64,000 nt of DNA from Phymatolithon calcareum (GCA_977006965.1 OZ345356.1:930001-994000), one strand, 5' to 3'. Positions 33,247 through 44,679 are shown, counted from the stretch's first letter. The notes: generated from the sequence alone by a model not told the origin. A program made the numbers and translations.

Positions 33247-33362
33247 CCTTGCTTGATTACCTCTGGTTTTCTCGCAAGGCCCGCTCCAGAGGACTTGTCT
33301 GTCATTGTTCACGAGCTTCCTGTTCGGTTCCTTGCTCAATTACCTCTGGTCTTTGAGTGAGG
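33247..33362 (+). ncRNA. Two adjacent leader stem-loops (structured 5' leader RNA)
   Basis: Hairpin 1, 33247-33279: CCTTGC pairs with GCAAGG, with ACC/GGT inside around TCT. Hairpin 2, 33330-33362: CCTTGCTCAA pairs with TTGAGTGAGG (two G-U wobbles), again with inner ACC-TCT-GGT. The 3' arms differ but keep pairing, i.e. compensatory change between tandem units. A third unit near 33450-33488 has C(UUCG)G in the loop. It could serve packaging, dimerisation or translation; not tested. Confidence 0.5.
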
Positions 33363-33382
33363 CCCGTTCAGAAAGTGTTATA

Positions 33383-33566
33383 GCGTCTTGCAGTGCGCGT
33401 TGCCGGCTGCAGGTTCAGGTGTACCAAAACACCACAAGGGTTTCTGTTGTGTCTCCTTGCTTGATTACCTTCGGTTTTCTTGTCGCGCCCACTTCAGGTT
33501 ACCACAAAGCGTCTTGCAGTGCGTGTTGCCGACTGCAGGTTCAGGTGTACCAAACGCCACAAGAGG
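33383..33566 (+). repeat. Paired ~58-bp leader repeat of E9
   Basis: Copies 33383-33440 and 33509-33566 share GCGTCTTGCAGTGCG, CTGCAGGTTCAGGTGTACC and CCACAAG. The same pair is in most leaders; E10 has one copy. Confidence 0.75.
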
Positions 33567-33727
33567 TATACGGTCATTGAGCCATCCCCCGATCAAGGAC
33601 CGGGTCATTCCGACTCGAAGGAATTTCTTATAAGGGATAGATTGCCTTGATAGTTGACCTTGTGTCGACTCGCAGTGGACTCCCCAAACGGATTTTCGAC
33701 AAGAATAGAAGACCCCCACTCCGCAAA

Positions 33728-36700
33728 ATGGACAACTCCCAGGGATCGCTGAAGGTCGAAAAGTTAAATGAGACCAATTTCCACGCTTGGAAACAGAAAA
33801 TTCAGCTAGTACTATCATTCCGCGAACTCGACGAGTTCATAGAGGACGATCCACCGGCACGAGATTCTGAAGATTTCAAGCTCTGGCGTCGTAATGACAA
33901 TAAAGCAAAGGCTATTATCGGTCTCTCGCTTTCAGACGAACATCTCGAGCATGTGCAGGATGTCGAAACGGCCAAAGAGATGTGGACGTCGATTCTCAAT
34001 ATCTTCGAACGACACACTCTTTTGAACAAACTGGCCGCTAGACGCAAGTTCTACACTGCCACTATGCTCGAGGACGAGAAAATACTGCCCTATACGAACC
34101 GCATTCGCCAACTCGCATCCACCCTCAAGTCAATGGGTGTCGATATTGACGATAAAGAAATGGCCATGGCTGTATTGAACGGACTTCCCGAACGCTACGA
34201 CAGCTTGATAAGTGCACTTGATGCTCTCGGCAATGAAGACGAATCATTCTCACTTGAATTTGTGAAGAGTCGACTACTCCAGGAAGAGCAACGCATGTCA
34301 ATGCGTGTCGAAGCATCAACCGTCAAAGCTGAGACTGCTGCACTTTTCACTGCCAGACGCGATGGAGAACGAATTCGTGACTACTGTGAACATTGTCATC
34401 GATCTGGACATAGAAGTGTGAAATGTTGGACAAAGTTTCCACACCTTGCTCCTGAAGGATACAAAAATCGGAATGGAAAGCAAACGAAACCAGCTGCATT
34501 CCTGACCGATGAATCGGAACATGTTCGTGTTATGTCCGATTCCGACTTTGTATGCCTGATGGTCAAGGTGCGCGATTCTGATATTTCCGAGAAGTCAAAG
34601 TCATGGATCATTGACTCTGGTAGTACATCGCATATGACGTTCGATCGTTCAATCTTCTGCTCATACACCAAAATGTCTTCAACCGTCGAAATGGGAACCA
34701 AAGCACAGGCCACAATCGCTGGAAAAGGTGATGTCATCATTACGCTTAACGTTAACGGCAAATCGTTAAAACAAAAGCTCAAGGACGTTATGCACATACC
34801 CGACTTTGGATACTCTCTATTGTCTGTCTCAAAAATGGATGAGTACGGATATGGTATAACGTTCAAGAACAGCCGTTGCTATGTTAAAGCTCATCATGAC
34901 ACTATCGCAACAGGTACTCTACGCAAAAGTCTCTACTCTCTAGACCTTGCAGATGGAAATAAACTTAACGAAGTTTCCTGTTTCGCGAGCCTACAGCTCT
35001 GGCATGAACGACTTGCGCATGTTGACCACACTGGAATTACCGGAATGGTAAACCATGGGGTGGTGAAAGGTGTAAAGATTGCTCCCAACTCACAGTCCAC
35101 ACATCCATGTAATGGTTGTCTTGCCGGCAAAGGTCATCGTGCTCCGATTCCAAAGTCCAGTAATTAGGACCCACAATGGAGGCGAGTACCTTTCAAACGA
35201 GTTCAAGGCATATCTTGTGGAACACGGCATCCATCAACAGCCCACAGTCGCTTACACCCCACAGCAAAATGGGGTGGCTGAACGCATGAACCGCACACTT
35301 CTCAACTTAGTGCGCTCGATGCTCCATCACAGAGGCATCGAGAAGAAGTTCTGGGCTGAAGCGTTGGCAACTGCTGTGTATGTGCGCAACCGAGTTACGT
35401 CACGAGGACTTCCTTCGAACACGACCCCCCATCACATATGGATGGGTACCCCTCCAGATTTGGGACACTTGCGCGTATTTGGCGCCAAGTGTTGGTACGT
35501 GATTCCGAAGAAGAAAGTGAAGAAACTCGACAGTCGTACTCGTGAGGCGGTTATGCTGGGATACTCGTTGGCATCAAAAGGGTATAAGCTGTGGGATGCG
35601 GAGTTGCGGAAAGTGATTGTGTCAAGGGACGTGACGTTCAATGAATCGGAATTCGGATTCGATGAGACCGAAACCAATGTATCACTTGAAACTCCTCAAA
35701 TCAAACTGAGTGATGATACGGTTGAAGGTAAGGTCATCTCGGATGTAGATGATAAGAGCATCGAGAAGGACATTGACGAAGGTGAGCAAGCAGATGGTGG
35801 AGAACAACCTATATCTCCATCTGGTTCTGACGAAACATCTCCGATGATCGCCAAACCCATTCTGCGTAGGTCAGCTCGGGTCTCAAAACCACCCACTGAC
35901 TTCTGGAACGCTCCTTCGCATACTGCTATGCTGGCCTTCGAGTCCGTCAACCTTGCATCTGAAACCGGTTTGTCTTCTCATCAAGTGCCTCAGACCTTCA
36001 AGGAAGCGACTTCAATTAAAAATGTCGACTTCTGGTCTCCGGGCATTGAGAATGAACACTCGTCACTAACCCGCAACAACACTTGGAAGTTGGTCACTCG
36101 CAAGCCTGGCATGAACGTTCTACCGTGCAAGTATGTCTTCAAGGTCAAGGATACAGGCCCTAAAGTTCGCATTGTTGCGAAAGGGTTCCGACAGGTGCAT
36201 GGGGTGGACTACGGTGAAACGTATGCCCCAGTCGTAAAGTTCACCTCGATTCGTATCCTACTTGCAACCGTTGCTGTCCATGATTTGGAACTCTACCAAA
36301 TGGATGTTGTTACGGCTTTCTTGCATGGTGACCTTGACGAAGACATCTACATGGAGGTTCCGTCTGGATTTCGTGATCCCAAGCGTCCTGACCTTGTTTG
36401 CAAGCTCTTGAAGGCACTATACGGCCTGAAGCAAGCACCGCGACAGTGGCATGCCAAAATCGACAAGTTCCTCATCGACGAGCTCGGCTTCTCAAGTAGT
36501 CCCAATGATCCTTGTCTTTATGTCCGGCATAAGTCAAGCAGCATCATGATCATCGCGCTATATGTGGATGACTTGCTGATTGCCGGAAACGATACTTCTG
36601 CTATTTCGTGGATCAAGGGGGAGCTGAACAAGCGATTCGAGGTGAAGGACCTTGGAGAAGCTAGTGTTTGTCTTGGACTTGAAATTCGCCGAGATCGCGC

Positions 36701-37535
36701 ACTTCGAACTCTTCACCTCTCGCAGTCGGTCTACGCTCAGTCAGTCTTGGAACGTTTCGGCATGGAGAACTCGAAACCAGCACCAACTCCTATGGAGTCA
36801 AGCAACAAGAACACAGGAACCGAAGAAGTCGACATCACCCAGCTCGTCGATGAACAAGTTCCATACCGACCAGCCATCGGAAGTCTCATGTAATTGATGG
36901 TTAGTACACGCCCAGACATCTCGGACTCGGTCGGAAAGCTGTCTTCGTTCTGCGAAAAGCCTCTGAAACGTCACTGGATGGGCGTGAAGCGTGTTCTGCG
37001 ATATATTGCGGGTACTCGAGATCACGGAATTTTGTTCGGTGGAAGTGGGAGTTTGGTTCCAATCGGTTACACGGATGCGGATTGGGCGGGATGTGTTGAG
37101 ACAAGACGGTCCACGAGTGGCTATGTGTTCCTTCTTGCAGGGGGAGCCATAAGCTGGGGCTCAAAGAAGCAAACCATCGTCGCCACTTCTACATGCGAAG
37201 CGGAATACATCGCTTTGTGTGCCGCCGCCAAGGAATCTGTCTGGTTGTCAAGACTCATTGCCGATGTTCAAGGTCTCGAGAAGCCATCCGCCATGACTCT
37301 GTACACTGACAGTCAAAGTGCGATCGCGACAGGGCGAAACGCGGCTATAACTCAGAGGAACAAGCACATAGACATCCAATATCACTATGTTCGTGATGTG
37401 GTTGCCACGGGCAAGATATCAATCAAGTACTGTAGTACTGAGTTGATGATTGCGGATGCACTCACCAAGCCACTCGATCGTGTCAAGACGGCCAAGTTCG
37501 CACATGACATGGGTATATGCGCGAGGAGGTCGTAG
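33728..37535 (+). pseudogene. E9 gag-pol with a 260-bp integrase deletion and one nonsense codon
   Basis: ATG at 33728 (MDNSQGSLKVEKLNETNFH), final TAG at 37533. Gag zinc knuckle CEHCHRSGHRSVKC and protease IIDSGSTSHM are intact, and the Lys codon that is TAA in E8 is AAA here. After PKSS at 35161 a 260-bp gap relative to E14 (57151-57410) removes the integrase segment with the first Asp and shifts the frame. It resumes with RTHNGGEY (Asp-to-His). RT YVDD is intact; a Tyr codon is TAA at 36891-36893; RNase H to ADALTKPL follows in the same frame. Not functional alone. Confidence 0.92.
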
Positions 37536-37547
37536 TGTGCCTCGATC

Positions 37548-37556
37548 AAGGGGGAG
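37548..37556 (+). other. E9 polypurine tract
   Basis: AAGGGGGAG directly before the 3' LTR. Confidence 0.87.
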
Positions 37557-38001
37557 TGTTGGAAGTGTGATTGCTTGGAGCTCTAGTCGCAAACACACTT
37601 CAATATCAAGGTATGATCTCGGTACACGTGTACAAGTGTCAAGTCGAACGTCAAAGTGTCTCAGAACTTTGACTCAAGTAGATAGGCAGTGACACGTTTC
37701 AAAGTATGATAAGAGTATGATAATCATACTCCCCTCACTCAGTAGATGATTCTTGATTTTTTTCATGTTACACGTGTCATATGATAGTATGACAAATTTG
37801 TTTAGGGTTAGTGTGTCTCCGTCGTCAGGTAGGGTTTTGATTAAGTCTGGTTGTGTTCTCAGGTCTATATAGTCTTGACCTGAGGTCCGCCAAGTGAATA
37901 AACCAAGGAACTCATTCTCACCTAACTCCACTTCTCCTTCACCAATCTTCACCAACCAAACTTTTCCAATCTCCTAATCTTATCCCTAACCTCCAACAAC
38001 A
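37557..38001 (+). repeat. E9 3' LTR
   Basis: 445 bp, equal in length to the 5' copy, followed by TSD CTTGT. Confidence 0.95.
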
Positions 38002-39606
38002 CTTGTCTCAACACATCCCGCCCAATCCGCATCCGTGTAACCGATTGGAACCAAACTCCCACTTCCACCGAACAAAATTCCGTGATCTCGAGTACCCGCA
38101 ATATATCGCAGAACACGCTTCACGCCCATCCAGTGACGTTTCAGAGGCTTTTCGCAGAACGAAGACAGCTTTCCGACCGAGTCCGAGATGTCTGGGCGTG
38201 TACCAACCATCAAGTACCTGAGACTTCCGATGGCTGGTCGGTATGGAACTTGTTCATCGACGAGCTGGGTGATGTCGACTTCATCGGTTCCGGTGTTCTT
38301 GTTGCTTGACTCCATAGGGGTTGGTGCTGGTTTCGAGTTCTCCATGCCGAAACGTTCCAAGACTGACTGAGCGTAGACCGACTGCGAGAGGTGAAGAGTT
38401 CGAAGTGCGCGATCTCGGCGAATTTCAAGTCCAAGACAAACACTAGCTTCTCCAAGGTCCTTCACCTCGAATCGCTTGTTCAGCTCCCCCTTGATCCAGA
38501 AAATAGCAGAAGTATCGTTTCCGGCAATCAGCAAGTCATCCACATACAGCGCGATGATCATGATGCTGTTTGACTTGTGCCGGACGTACAGAAAAGGATC
38601 GTTGGGACTGCTTGAGAAGCCGAGCTCGTCGATGAGGAACTTGTCGATCTTGGCATGCCACTGTCGCGGTGCTTGCTTCAGGCCGTATAGTGCCTTCAAG
38701 AGCTTGCAAACAAGGTCAGGACGCTTGGGATCACGAAATCCAGACGGAACCTCCATGTAGATGTCTTCGTCAAGGTCACCATGCAAAAAAGCCGTAACAA
38801 CATCCATTTGGTAGAGTTCCAAATCATGGACAGCAACGGTTGCAAGTAGGATACGAATCGAGGTGAACTTTACGACTGGGGCATACGTTTCACCGTAGTC
38901 CACCCCATGCACCTGTCGAAACCCTTTTGCAACAATGCGGACTTTAGGGCCTGTATCCTTGACCTTGAAGACATACTTGCACGGTAGAACGTTCATGCCA
39001 GGCTTGCGAGTGACCAACTTCCAAGTGTTGTTGCGGGTTAGTGACGAGTGTTCATTCTCAATGCCCGGAGACCAGAAGTCGACATTTTTAATTGAAGTCG
39101 CTTCCTTGAAGGTCTGATGCACTTGATGAGAAGACAAACCGGTTTCAGATGCAAGGTTGACGGACTCGAAGGCCAGCATAGCAGTATGCGAAGGAGCGTT
39201 CCAGAAGTCAGTGGATGGTTTTGAGACCTGAGCTGACCTACGCAGAATGGGTTTGGCGATCATCGGAGATGTTTCGTCAAAACCAGATGGAGATATAGGT
39301 TGTTCTCCACCATCTGCTTGCTCACCTTCGTCAATGTCCTTCTCGATGCTCTTATCATCTACATCCGAAATGACCTTACCTTCAACCGTACCATCACTCA
39401 GTTTGATTTGAGGAGTTTCAAGTGATACATTGGTTTCGGTCTCATCGAATCCGAATTCCGATTCATTGAACGTCACGTCCCTTGACACAATCACTTTCCG
39501 CAACTCCGCATCCCACAGCTTATACCCTTTTGATGCCAACGAGTATCCCAGCATAACCGCCTCACGAGTACGACTGTCGAGTTTCTTCAGTTTCTTCTTC
39601 GGAATC

Positions 39607-40048
39607 TGTTGTTGGAGGTTATGGAAGGGATGAAATGAAGAGAAAAGTTTGGTTGATGTGAAATGGTTGCTTGGATTTTAGTCGAGCCGGGTCTCGGAAC
39701 CTGGCTATATAGAACTCAAAATCAGATCTAAAGTGGCTCCCACATGCTAGATCTAATTATGGGCCCTTAGTGGACGACGGAGACCCATTAACCCTAAACA
39801 AATCTATCATAACACTATCATATTGTATGACACGTGTAATATACCAAAATGCATCATTTTTGATACTGAGTCAGGGAGTATGATTATCATACTCCAATCA
39901 TGTTCTGACACGTGTCATAGCCAAACTTACTATCTCATCATTTCGAATCATCTGTGCAAAATCGATGACACGTGTACACGTGTACCGAGATCACAACATT
40001 CTAATGAAGTGTTCTGTGAAAGATTACAAAGCAGATACACTTCCAACA
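39607..40048 (-). repeat. E10 3' LTR (family F)
   Basis: TGTTGTTGGAGGTTATGG...ACACTTCCAACA on the plus strand. U3 keeps the doubled CACGTG, the GAGTATGATTATCATACTC palindrome and GGCTATATAG (TATA), but the middle differs from family A and resembles E13 (TTATGGGCCCTT followed by GACGACGGAGACC). Confidence 0.95.
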
Positions 40049-40057
40049 CTCCCCCTT
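40049..40057 (-). other. E10 polypurine tract
   Basis: CTCCCCCTT abutting the 3' LTR (AAGGGGGAG in sense). Confidence 0.88.
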
Positions 40058-40069
40058 GATCGAGGAACA

Positions 40070-43000
40070 CTATAAGTCTTGGCTGCATACTCCCATTGCT
40101 TGTGCGAACTTGACAGTCTTGACGCGATCAAGTGGCTTCGTTAATGCATCGGCTACCATTGACTCAGTCTTGCAGTACTCGATCTTAAGCTGCCCGGTTG
40201 CAACCACGTGTCGTACATAGTGATATTGTATGTCGATGTGCTTGTTGCGCTGAGTGATAGCGGTGCTTCTTCCGGTGGCAATTGCGCTTTGACTGTCTGT
40301 GTAGAGAGTCATATGGATGGGCTTGTCGAGTCCATGTATATCGGCGATAAGTCTTGAAAGCCAAACAGCTTCTTTCGCTGCGGCACATGAGGCGATATAC
40401 TCCGCTTCGCACGTTGAAGTTGCGACGATTGTCTGCTTCCTGGAACGCCAGCTTATGGCTCCCCCTGCGAGTAAGAACACATAGCCACTTGTAGAACGCC
40501 GAGTCCTGAGGCATCCTGCCCAATCCGAGTCAGTATAGCCAATTGGGGTTAAAAGGGTGTCTGAACCAAAGAGAATTCCGTGGTCTCGAGTACCTGCGAT
40601 GTATCGAAAAACACGCTTGACAGCCATCCAGTGACGTGTAAGAGGCTTTTCGGAAAACGAAGATAACTTGCCGACCGCGTCCGAGATGTCTGGACGAGTG
40701 CCCACCATCAAGTACATGAGACTACCAATGGCCGGACGGTATGGAACCTCGTCGGCGACGGACTCGGTGATATCGACTTCAGCGATCTCGGTCGCGTTAT
40801 AGCTGGACTCCATTGGGGTAAGCGCTGGTTTGGCATTTTCCATGTTGAATCGTTCCAGTACCGACTGAGCATACACTGACTGCGAGAGATGAAGGTTCCG
40901 AAGCTTTCGATTGCGACGGATCTCAAGTCCAAGGCATACACTTGCCTCACCAAGGTCTTTCATCTCGAATCGCTTCTTCAGCTCCCCCTTGATCCAGGAA
41001 ATTGAGGACGTGTCGTTTCCGGCAATTAGCAAGTCATCAAAGTACAAGGCGATGATCATGATACTGTCAGACTTGTGCCGCACATACAGACATGGATCAT
41101 TGGGGCTGCTGGAGAACTCAAGCTCGTCGATGAGAAACGTGTCAATTTTCGCATGCCATTGTCGAGGTGCTTGCTTCAACCCGTAGAGTGCTTTTAGAAG
41201 CTTGCAAACAAGGTCAGGACGCTTGGGATCTCGAAAGCCAGCTGGAACTTCCATGTAGATGTCTTCGTCGAGGTCGCCGTGCAAGAAGGCCGTCACCACG
41301 TCCATTTGGAATAACTCCAGGTCATGGACTGCAACAGTTGCAAGTAGGATACGGATCGACGTGAACTTGACGACGGGGGCATACGTTTCTCCGTAGTCCA
41401 CCCCATGCACCTGTCGGAATCCTTTTGCAACGATACGAACTTTTGGACCTGTATCCTTAACTTTAAAGACATACTTGCAGGGCAAGACGTTCATGTCGGA
41501 GTTGCGGGGAACCAGCTTCCAAGTGTTGTTACGGGTGAGTGACGAGTGTTCCTTCTCGATGGCGAGAGACCAAAAGTCGATATTATCAGTTGAAGTCGCT
41601 TCTTTGAAGGTCTGCGGCACTTGATGAAAAGACATATGGCTTTCAGATGCTAGGTTGAGAGACTCGAAGGCAAGCATTGCCGTATGCGAAGGAGCATTCC
41701 AAAAATCAGTTGGTGGTTTGGATACTCGAGCTGACCTACGCAAAATTGGTTTTGCGATCGTTGGTGTAGCTTCGTCAGAACCTCGTGCAGGTACGGATTG
41801 TTCGTGCTCGGCTGCTTGTTCGCTTTCATCACTGTTCTTATCTAAGTCATTGTTCGCCTCTTCCGACATCTGCTTTGCTTCCGCCGTATGCTCATGTAGT
41901 TCGGAATTTTCGACTTCAGGAGTTCCAGAGAACACGTCCATTTCAGCATGACTTATTCTGCAATCTGATTCGTCGAACGTCACGTCCCGTGACACAATCA
42001 CCTTTCTCAACTCTGGATCCCAAAGCTTATACCCTTTCGAAGAGAACGCATATCCCAGCATAACCGCTTCACGAGTACGAGAGTCAAGTTTCTTCACTTT
42101 CTTTTTCGGAATCACATACCAGCACTTTGCGCCAAACACACGCAAGTGTCCCAAATCTGGAGCGGTACTCATCCATATGTGATGAGGGGTTGTGTTCGAA
42201 GAAAGTCCTCGTGAAGTAACTCGATTACGGACATACACAGCAGTTGCAAGTGCTTCAGCCCAGAACTTCTTCTCGATGCTTCTGTGGTGAAGCATCGAGC
42301 GCACCAAGCTGAGAAGTGTGCGGTTCATGCGCTCAGCCACCCCATTTTGTTGTGGGGTGTATGCAACTGTAAGCTGCTGGTGGATACCGTGTTCTAAAAG
42401 ATATGCTTGGAACTCGTTGGAAAGGTACTCGCCTCCATTGTCTGTCCGAATTACTTTGAGCTTTGTTCCTGTGTGTGTCTCAGCGTACTTGTGAAACTTT
42501 CGAAAGCACTCAAAGCTCTCCGATTTCCGCCGAATAGTGAATGTCGTAGTCCATTTGGAGTAGTCATCTATAAATGTGATGAAATACTGAGAGCCTCCAA
42601 GAGATGGAATATCTACTGGACCGAGAACGTCGGAATGAACGAGATCAAGGACAGACTTTGAACAAGAGCTACTGGTCTTTGGAATTGGATCACGATGACC
42701 TTTCCCTGCAATGCAGCCTTCACATGGGTGAGGTGATTTTGGACTGGGAGAAATGCTAATACCTTTAACCACCCCATGACGTACCATATCAGAAATGCCG
42801 GAAGGGTGAACATGAGCGAGACGTTCATGCCAGAGTTGGAGACTAGCAAAACAGGAAACTTCGTTAAGTTTATTTTCATCTCCAAGATCAAGTGAATACA
42901 AACTCTTGCGTAAAGTACCTGATGCAATAGTTACGTCATGCGCCTTAACAAAGCATCGACTGTTTTTGAACATTATTCCGTACCCATGCTCATCCATTTT

Positions 43001-44104
43001 GGAAACTGACAGTAGAGAGTATCCAAGGTCTGGAATATGCATCACATCTCTCAGCTTGCATTTCGACATTTTGCCACCAACATTGAGAGTAATGATAACA
43101 TCTCCTTTTCCAGCGATTGTGGCTGTTGCTCTAGTTCCCATTTCGACAGTTGAAGACAATTCAGTATAAGAGCAAAAGATTGAACGATCGAAAGTCATGT
43201 GCGATGTGCTACCAGAGTCTATGATCCAGGACTTAGATTTTTGAGGAATGTTGGAATTGCGCACGTTGGCCATCAGGCATACAAAGTCGGAATCAGACAT
43301 GGCACGAATGGGCTCTGATTCGTCAGTAACAAATGCAGCTGGTTTGGCTGGCTTTGCATTTCGACGTTTGTATCCTTCAGGGGCGAGGTGCGGAAATTTT
43401 CTCCAGCACTTCAGCGCGTGATGTCCGGGTCGATGACAATGGTCGCAGTAATCACGAATTCGTTCCGCATCGCGTCTCGCAGTGAATAGAGCAGCAGTCT
43501 CGGCTTTAACTGTTGATGCTTCGATACGCATTGACATGCGTTGTTCTTCTTGCAAGAGTCTGCTTTTTACGAAGTCGAGAGAGAATGATTCATCTTCATT
43601 GCCGAGCGCATCTAATGCACTGATCAAGCTGCCGTAGCCTTCCGGGAGACCGTTGAGCACAGCCATTGCCATTTCCTTATCGTCAATATCGACGCCCATT
43701 GACTTGAGGGTGGACGCGAGTTGTCGAATACGGTTGGTGTAGGGCAATATTTTCTCCTCTTCTTGCATTGTTGCAGTGTAGAACTTTCGACGAGCGGCCA
43801 ATTTATTTAAAAGAGTGTGTCGCTCGAAGATGTTGAGAATTGAAGACCACATTTCTTTTGCCGTTTCCACATCTCGTACATGTTCGAGATGTTCGTCCGA
43901 GAGAGAAAGTCCGATAATGGCCTTTGCCTTTTTGTCACTTCGACGCCAGACAGTGAAATCGTCAGAGTCCCGTGCCGGTGGATCGTCTTCGATGTGTTCA
44001 TCAAGTTCGCGGAATGAGAGTACAAGCTGAATCTTATGTTTCCAAGAGTGGAAATTGGTCTCATTGAGTTTATCGACCTTCAGCGATGCTTGCGTACTGT
44101 CCAT
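40070..44104 (-). CDS. E10 Gag-Pol polyprotein, 1344 aa, intact
   Basis: ATG at 44102-44104 (MDSTQASLKVDKLNETNFH); upstream in-frame codons have no ATG. TAG at 40070-40072. Order and approximate residues: Gag capsid region 1-210; zinc knuckle CDHCHRPGHHALKC (CX2CX4HX4C) near 219-232; protease IIDSGSTSHM near 295; integrase HX4H (WHERLAH) and CEGC near 420-470, catalytic HSDVLG, RTDNGGEY and VAERMN near 488, 552 and 591; RT TAFLHGDLDED and active site YFDD near 1021; RNase H YTDSDWAG, CEAEYIA, YTDSQSAI and ADALTKPL from about 1190. Integrase lacks a 14-residue insert present in the other copies. YFDD for YVDD keeps both Asp. Particle assembly, cDNA synthesis and integration are the expected roles. 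Confidence 0.96.
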   Translation of the reverse strand: MDSTQASLKVDKLNETNFHSWKHKIQLVLSFRELDEHIEDDPPARDSDDFTVWRRSDKKAKAIIGLSLSDEHLEHVRDVETAKEMWSSILNIFERHTLLNKLAARRKFYTATMQEEEKILPYTNRIRQLASTLKSMGVDIDDKEMAMAVLNGLPEGYGSLISALDALGNEDESFSLDFVKSRLLQEEQRMSMRIEASTVKAETAALFTARRDAERIRDYCDHCHRPGHHALKCWRKFPHLAPEGYKRRNAKPAKPAAFVTDESEPIRAMSDSDFVCLMANVRNSNIPQKSKSWIIDSGSTSHMTFDRSIFCSYTELSSTVEMGTRATATIAGKGDVIITLNVGGKMSKCKLRDVMHIPDLGYSLLSVSKMDEHGYGIMFKNSRCFVKAHDVTIASGTLRKSLYSLDLGDENKLNEVSCFASLQLWHERLAHVHPSGISDMVRHGVVKGISISPSPKSPHPCEGCIAGKGHRDPIPKTSSSCSKSVLDLVHSDVLGPVDIPSLGGSQYFITFIDDYSKWTTTFTIRRKSESFECFRKFHKYAETHTGTKLKVIRTDNGGEYLSNEFQAYLLEHGIHQQLTVAYTPQQNGVAERMNRTLLSLVRSMLHHRSIEKKFWAEALATAVYVRNRVTSRGLSSNTTPHHIWMSTAPDLGHLRVFGAKCWYVIPKKKVKKLDSRTREAVMLGYAFSSKGYKLWDPELRKVIVSRDVTFDESDCRISHAEMDVFSGTPEVENSELHEHTAEAKQMSEEANNDLDKNSDESEQAAEHEQSVPARGSDEATPTIAKPILRRSARVSKPPTDFWNAPSHTAMLAFESLNLASESHMSFHQVPQTFKEATSTDNIDFWSLAIEKEHSSLTRNNTWKLVPRNSDMNVLPCKYVFKVKDTGPKVRIVAKGFRQVHGVDYGETYAPVVKFTSIRILLATVAVHDLELFQMDVVTAFLHGDLDEDIYMEVPAGFRDPKRPDLVCKLLKALYGLKQAPRQWHAKIDTFLIDELEFSSSPNDPCLYVRHKSDSIMIIALYFDDLLIAGNDTSSISWIKGELKKRFEMKDLGEASVCLGLEIRRNRKLRNLHLSQSVYAQSVLERFNMENAKPALTPMESSYNATEIAEVDITESVADEVPYRPAIGSLMYLMVGTRPDISDAVGKLSSFSEKPLTRHWMAVKRVFRYIAGTRDHGILFGSDTLLTPIGYTDSDWAGCLRTRRSTSGYVFLLAGGAISWRSRKQTIVATSTCEAEYIASCAAAKEAVWLSRLIADIHGLDKPIHMTLYTDSQSAIATGRSTAITQRNKHIDIQYHYVRHVVATGQLKIEYCKTESMVADALTKPLDRVKTVKFAQAMGVCSQDL

Positions 44105-44679
44105 GATGGCACTTGGGGATCTTGAAAAATCTTGTCGAAATCCGTTCCGAGAGTCCACTGCGAGCCAACACAAGGTCAGCTGTCAAGGCAATCTATCCCG
44201 TATAAGAAGTCGCTTCGAATCAATATGACCGGGACCTTGATCTGGGGATGGCGCGAAGCCGTATACCTCTTGTGGTGTTTTGGTACACCGGAACCTGCAG
44301 TCGGCAACACGTACTGCAAGACGTAATCTTCCACAACAAGAACAACAGAGTTGTCTTGCTTATCTGCTCGCTGACCGGGGGACCCTGAAAGAGTGGCCCG
44401 GGCAGCAGAGTCGAGATAAACACCTTGATTCAAGGACCCGAAAGAACCCCAACCGAGCGTCTGTGACTGTGAAAGCCTGAGTGCTGCGATGTGAGAGGCT
44501 CTTTCGGGGCGAGGGTACCAGGGCGCGATATGTCCACAAAGGAGTACACCCTCTTCCTCGAACCAAGGGGCCAGCGGAAGACGAAAAAAAGACGGATGAA
44601 GACGGCGGATGATGATCGCGGGCGAAGCAGGAGCCCGGGAGATGATGAAGATGATGAGCGCGGTGGTTGCTAAGCGCTG
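44105..44679 (-). other. E10 leader
   Basis: 575 bp with one leader-repeat copy (about 44260-44325). The part nearer the PBS (44330-44660) is unlike family A and holds a GATGATGAAGATGATGA run. No ATG ORF on the sense strand is convincing. Confidence 0.65.

Larger units (their letters stand above)
32703..38001 (+). mobile_element. E9: full-length copia element nested in E8, TSD CTTGT
   Basis: 5299 bp. LTRs of 445 bp each at 32703-33147 and 37557-38001, PBS, leader, gag-pol, PPT. Perfect duplication CTTGT at 32698-32702 and 38002-38006 within the E8 RNase H codons (CVET/RRSTSGY). About seven differences between the LTRs by eye. Confidence 0.95.

Noticed and set aside
33388-33633. Leader frames such as QCALPAAGSGVPK that recur in every leader
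   Set aside because: They start at TTG, not ATG, and are carried by the leader repeat; nothing suggests translation.
44580-44660. GATGAAGATGATGA-rich stretch as a microsatellite
   Set aside because: Short and imperfect; it is the family leader sequence (GATGATGATGAAGCGCGG in others).
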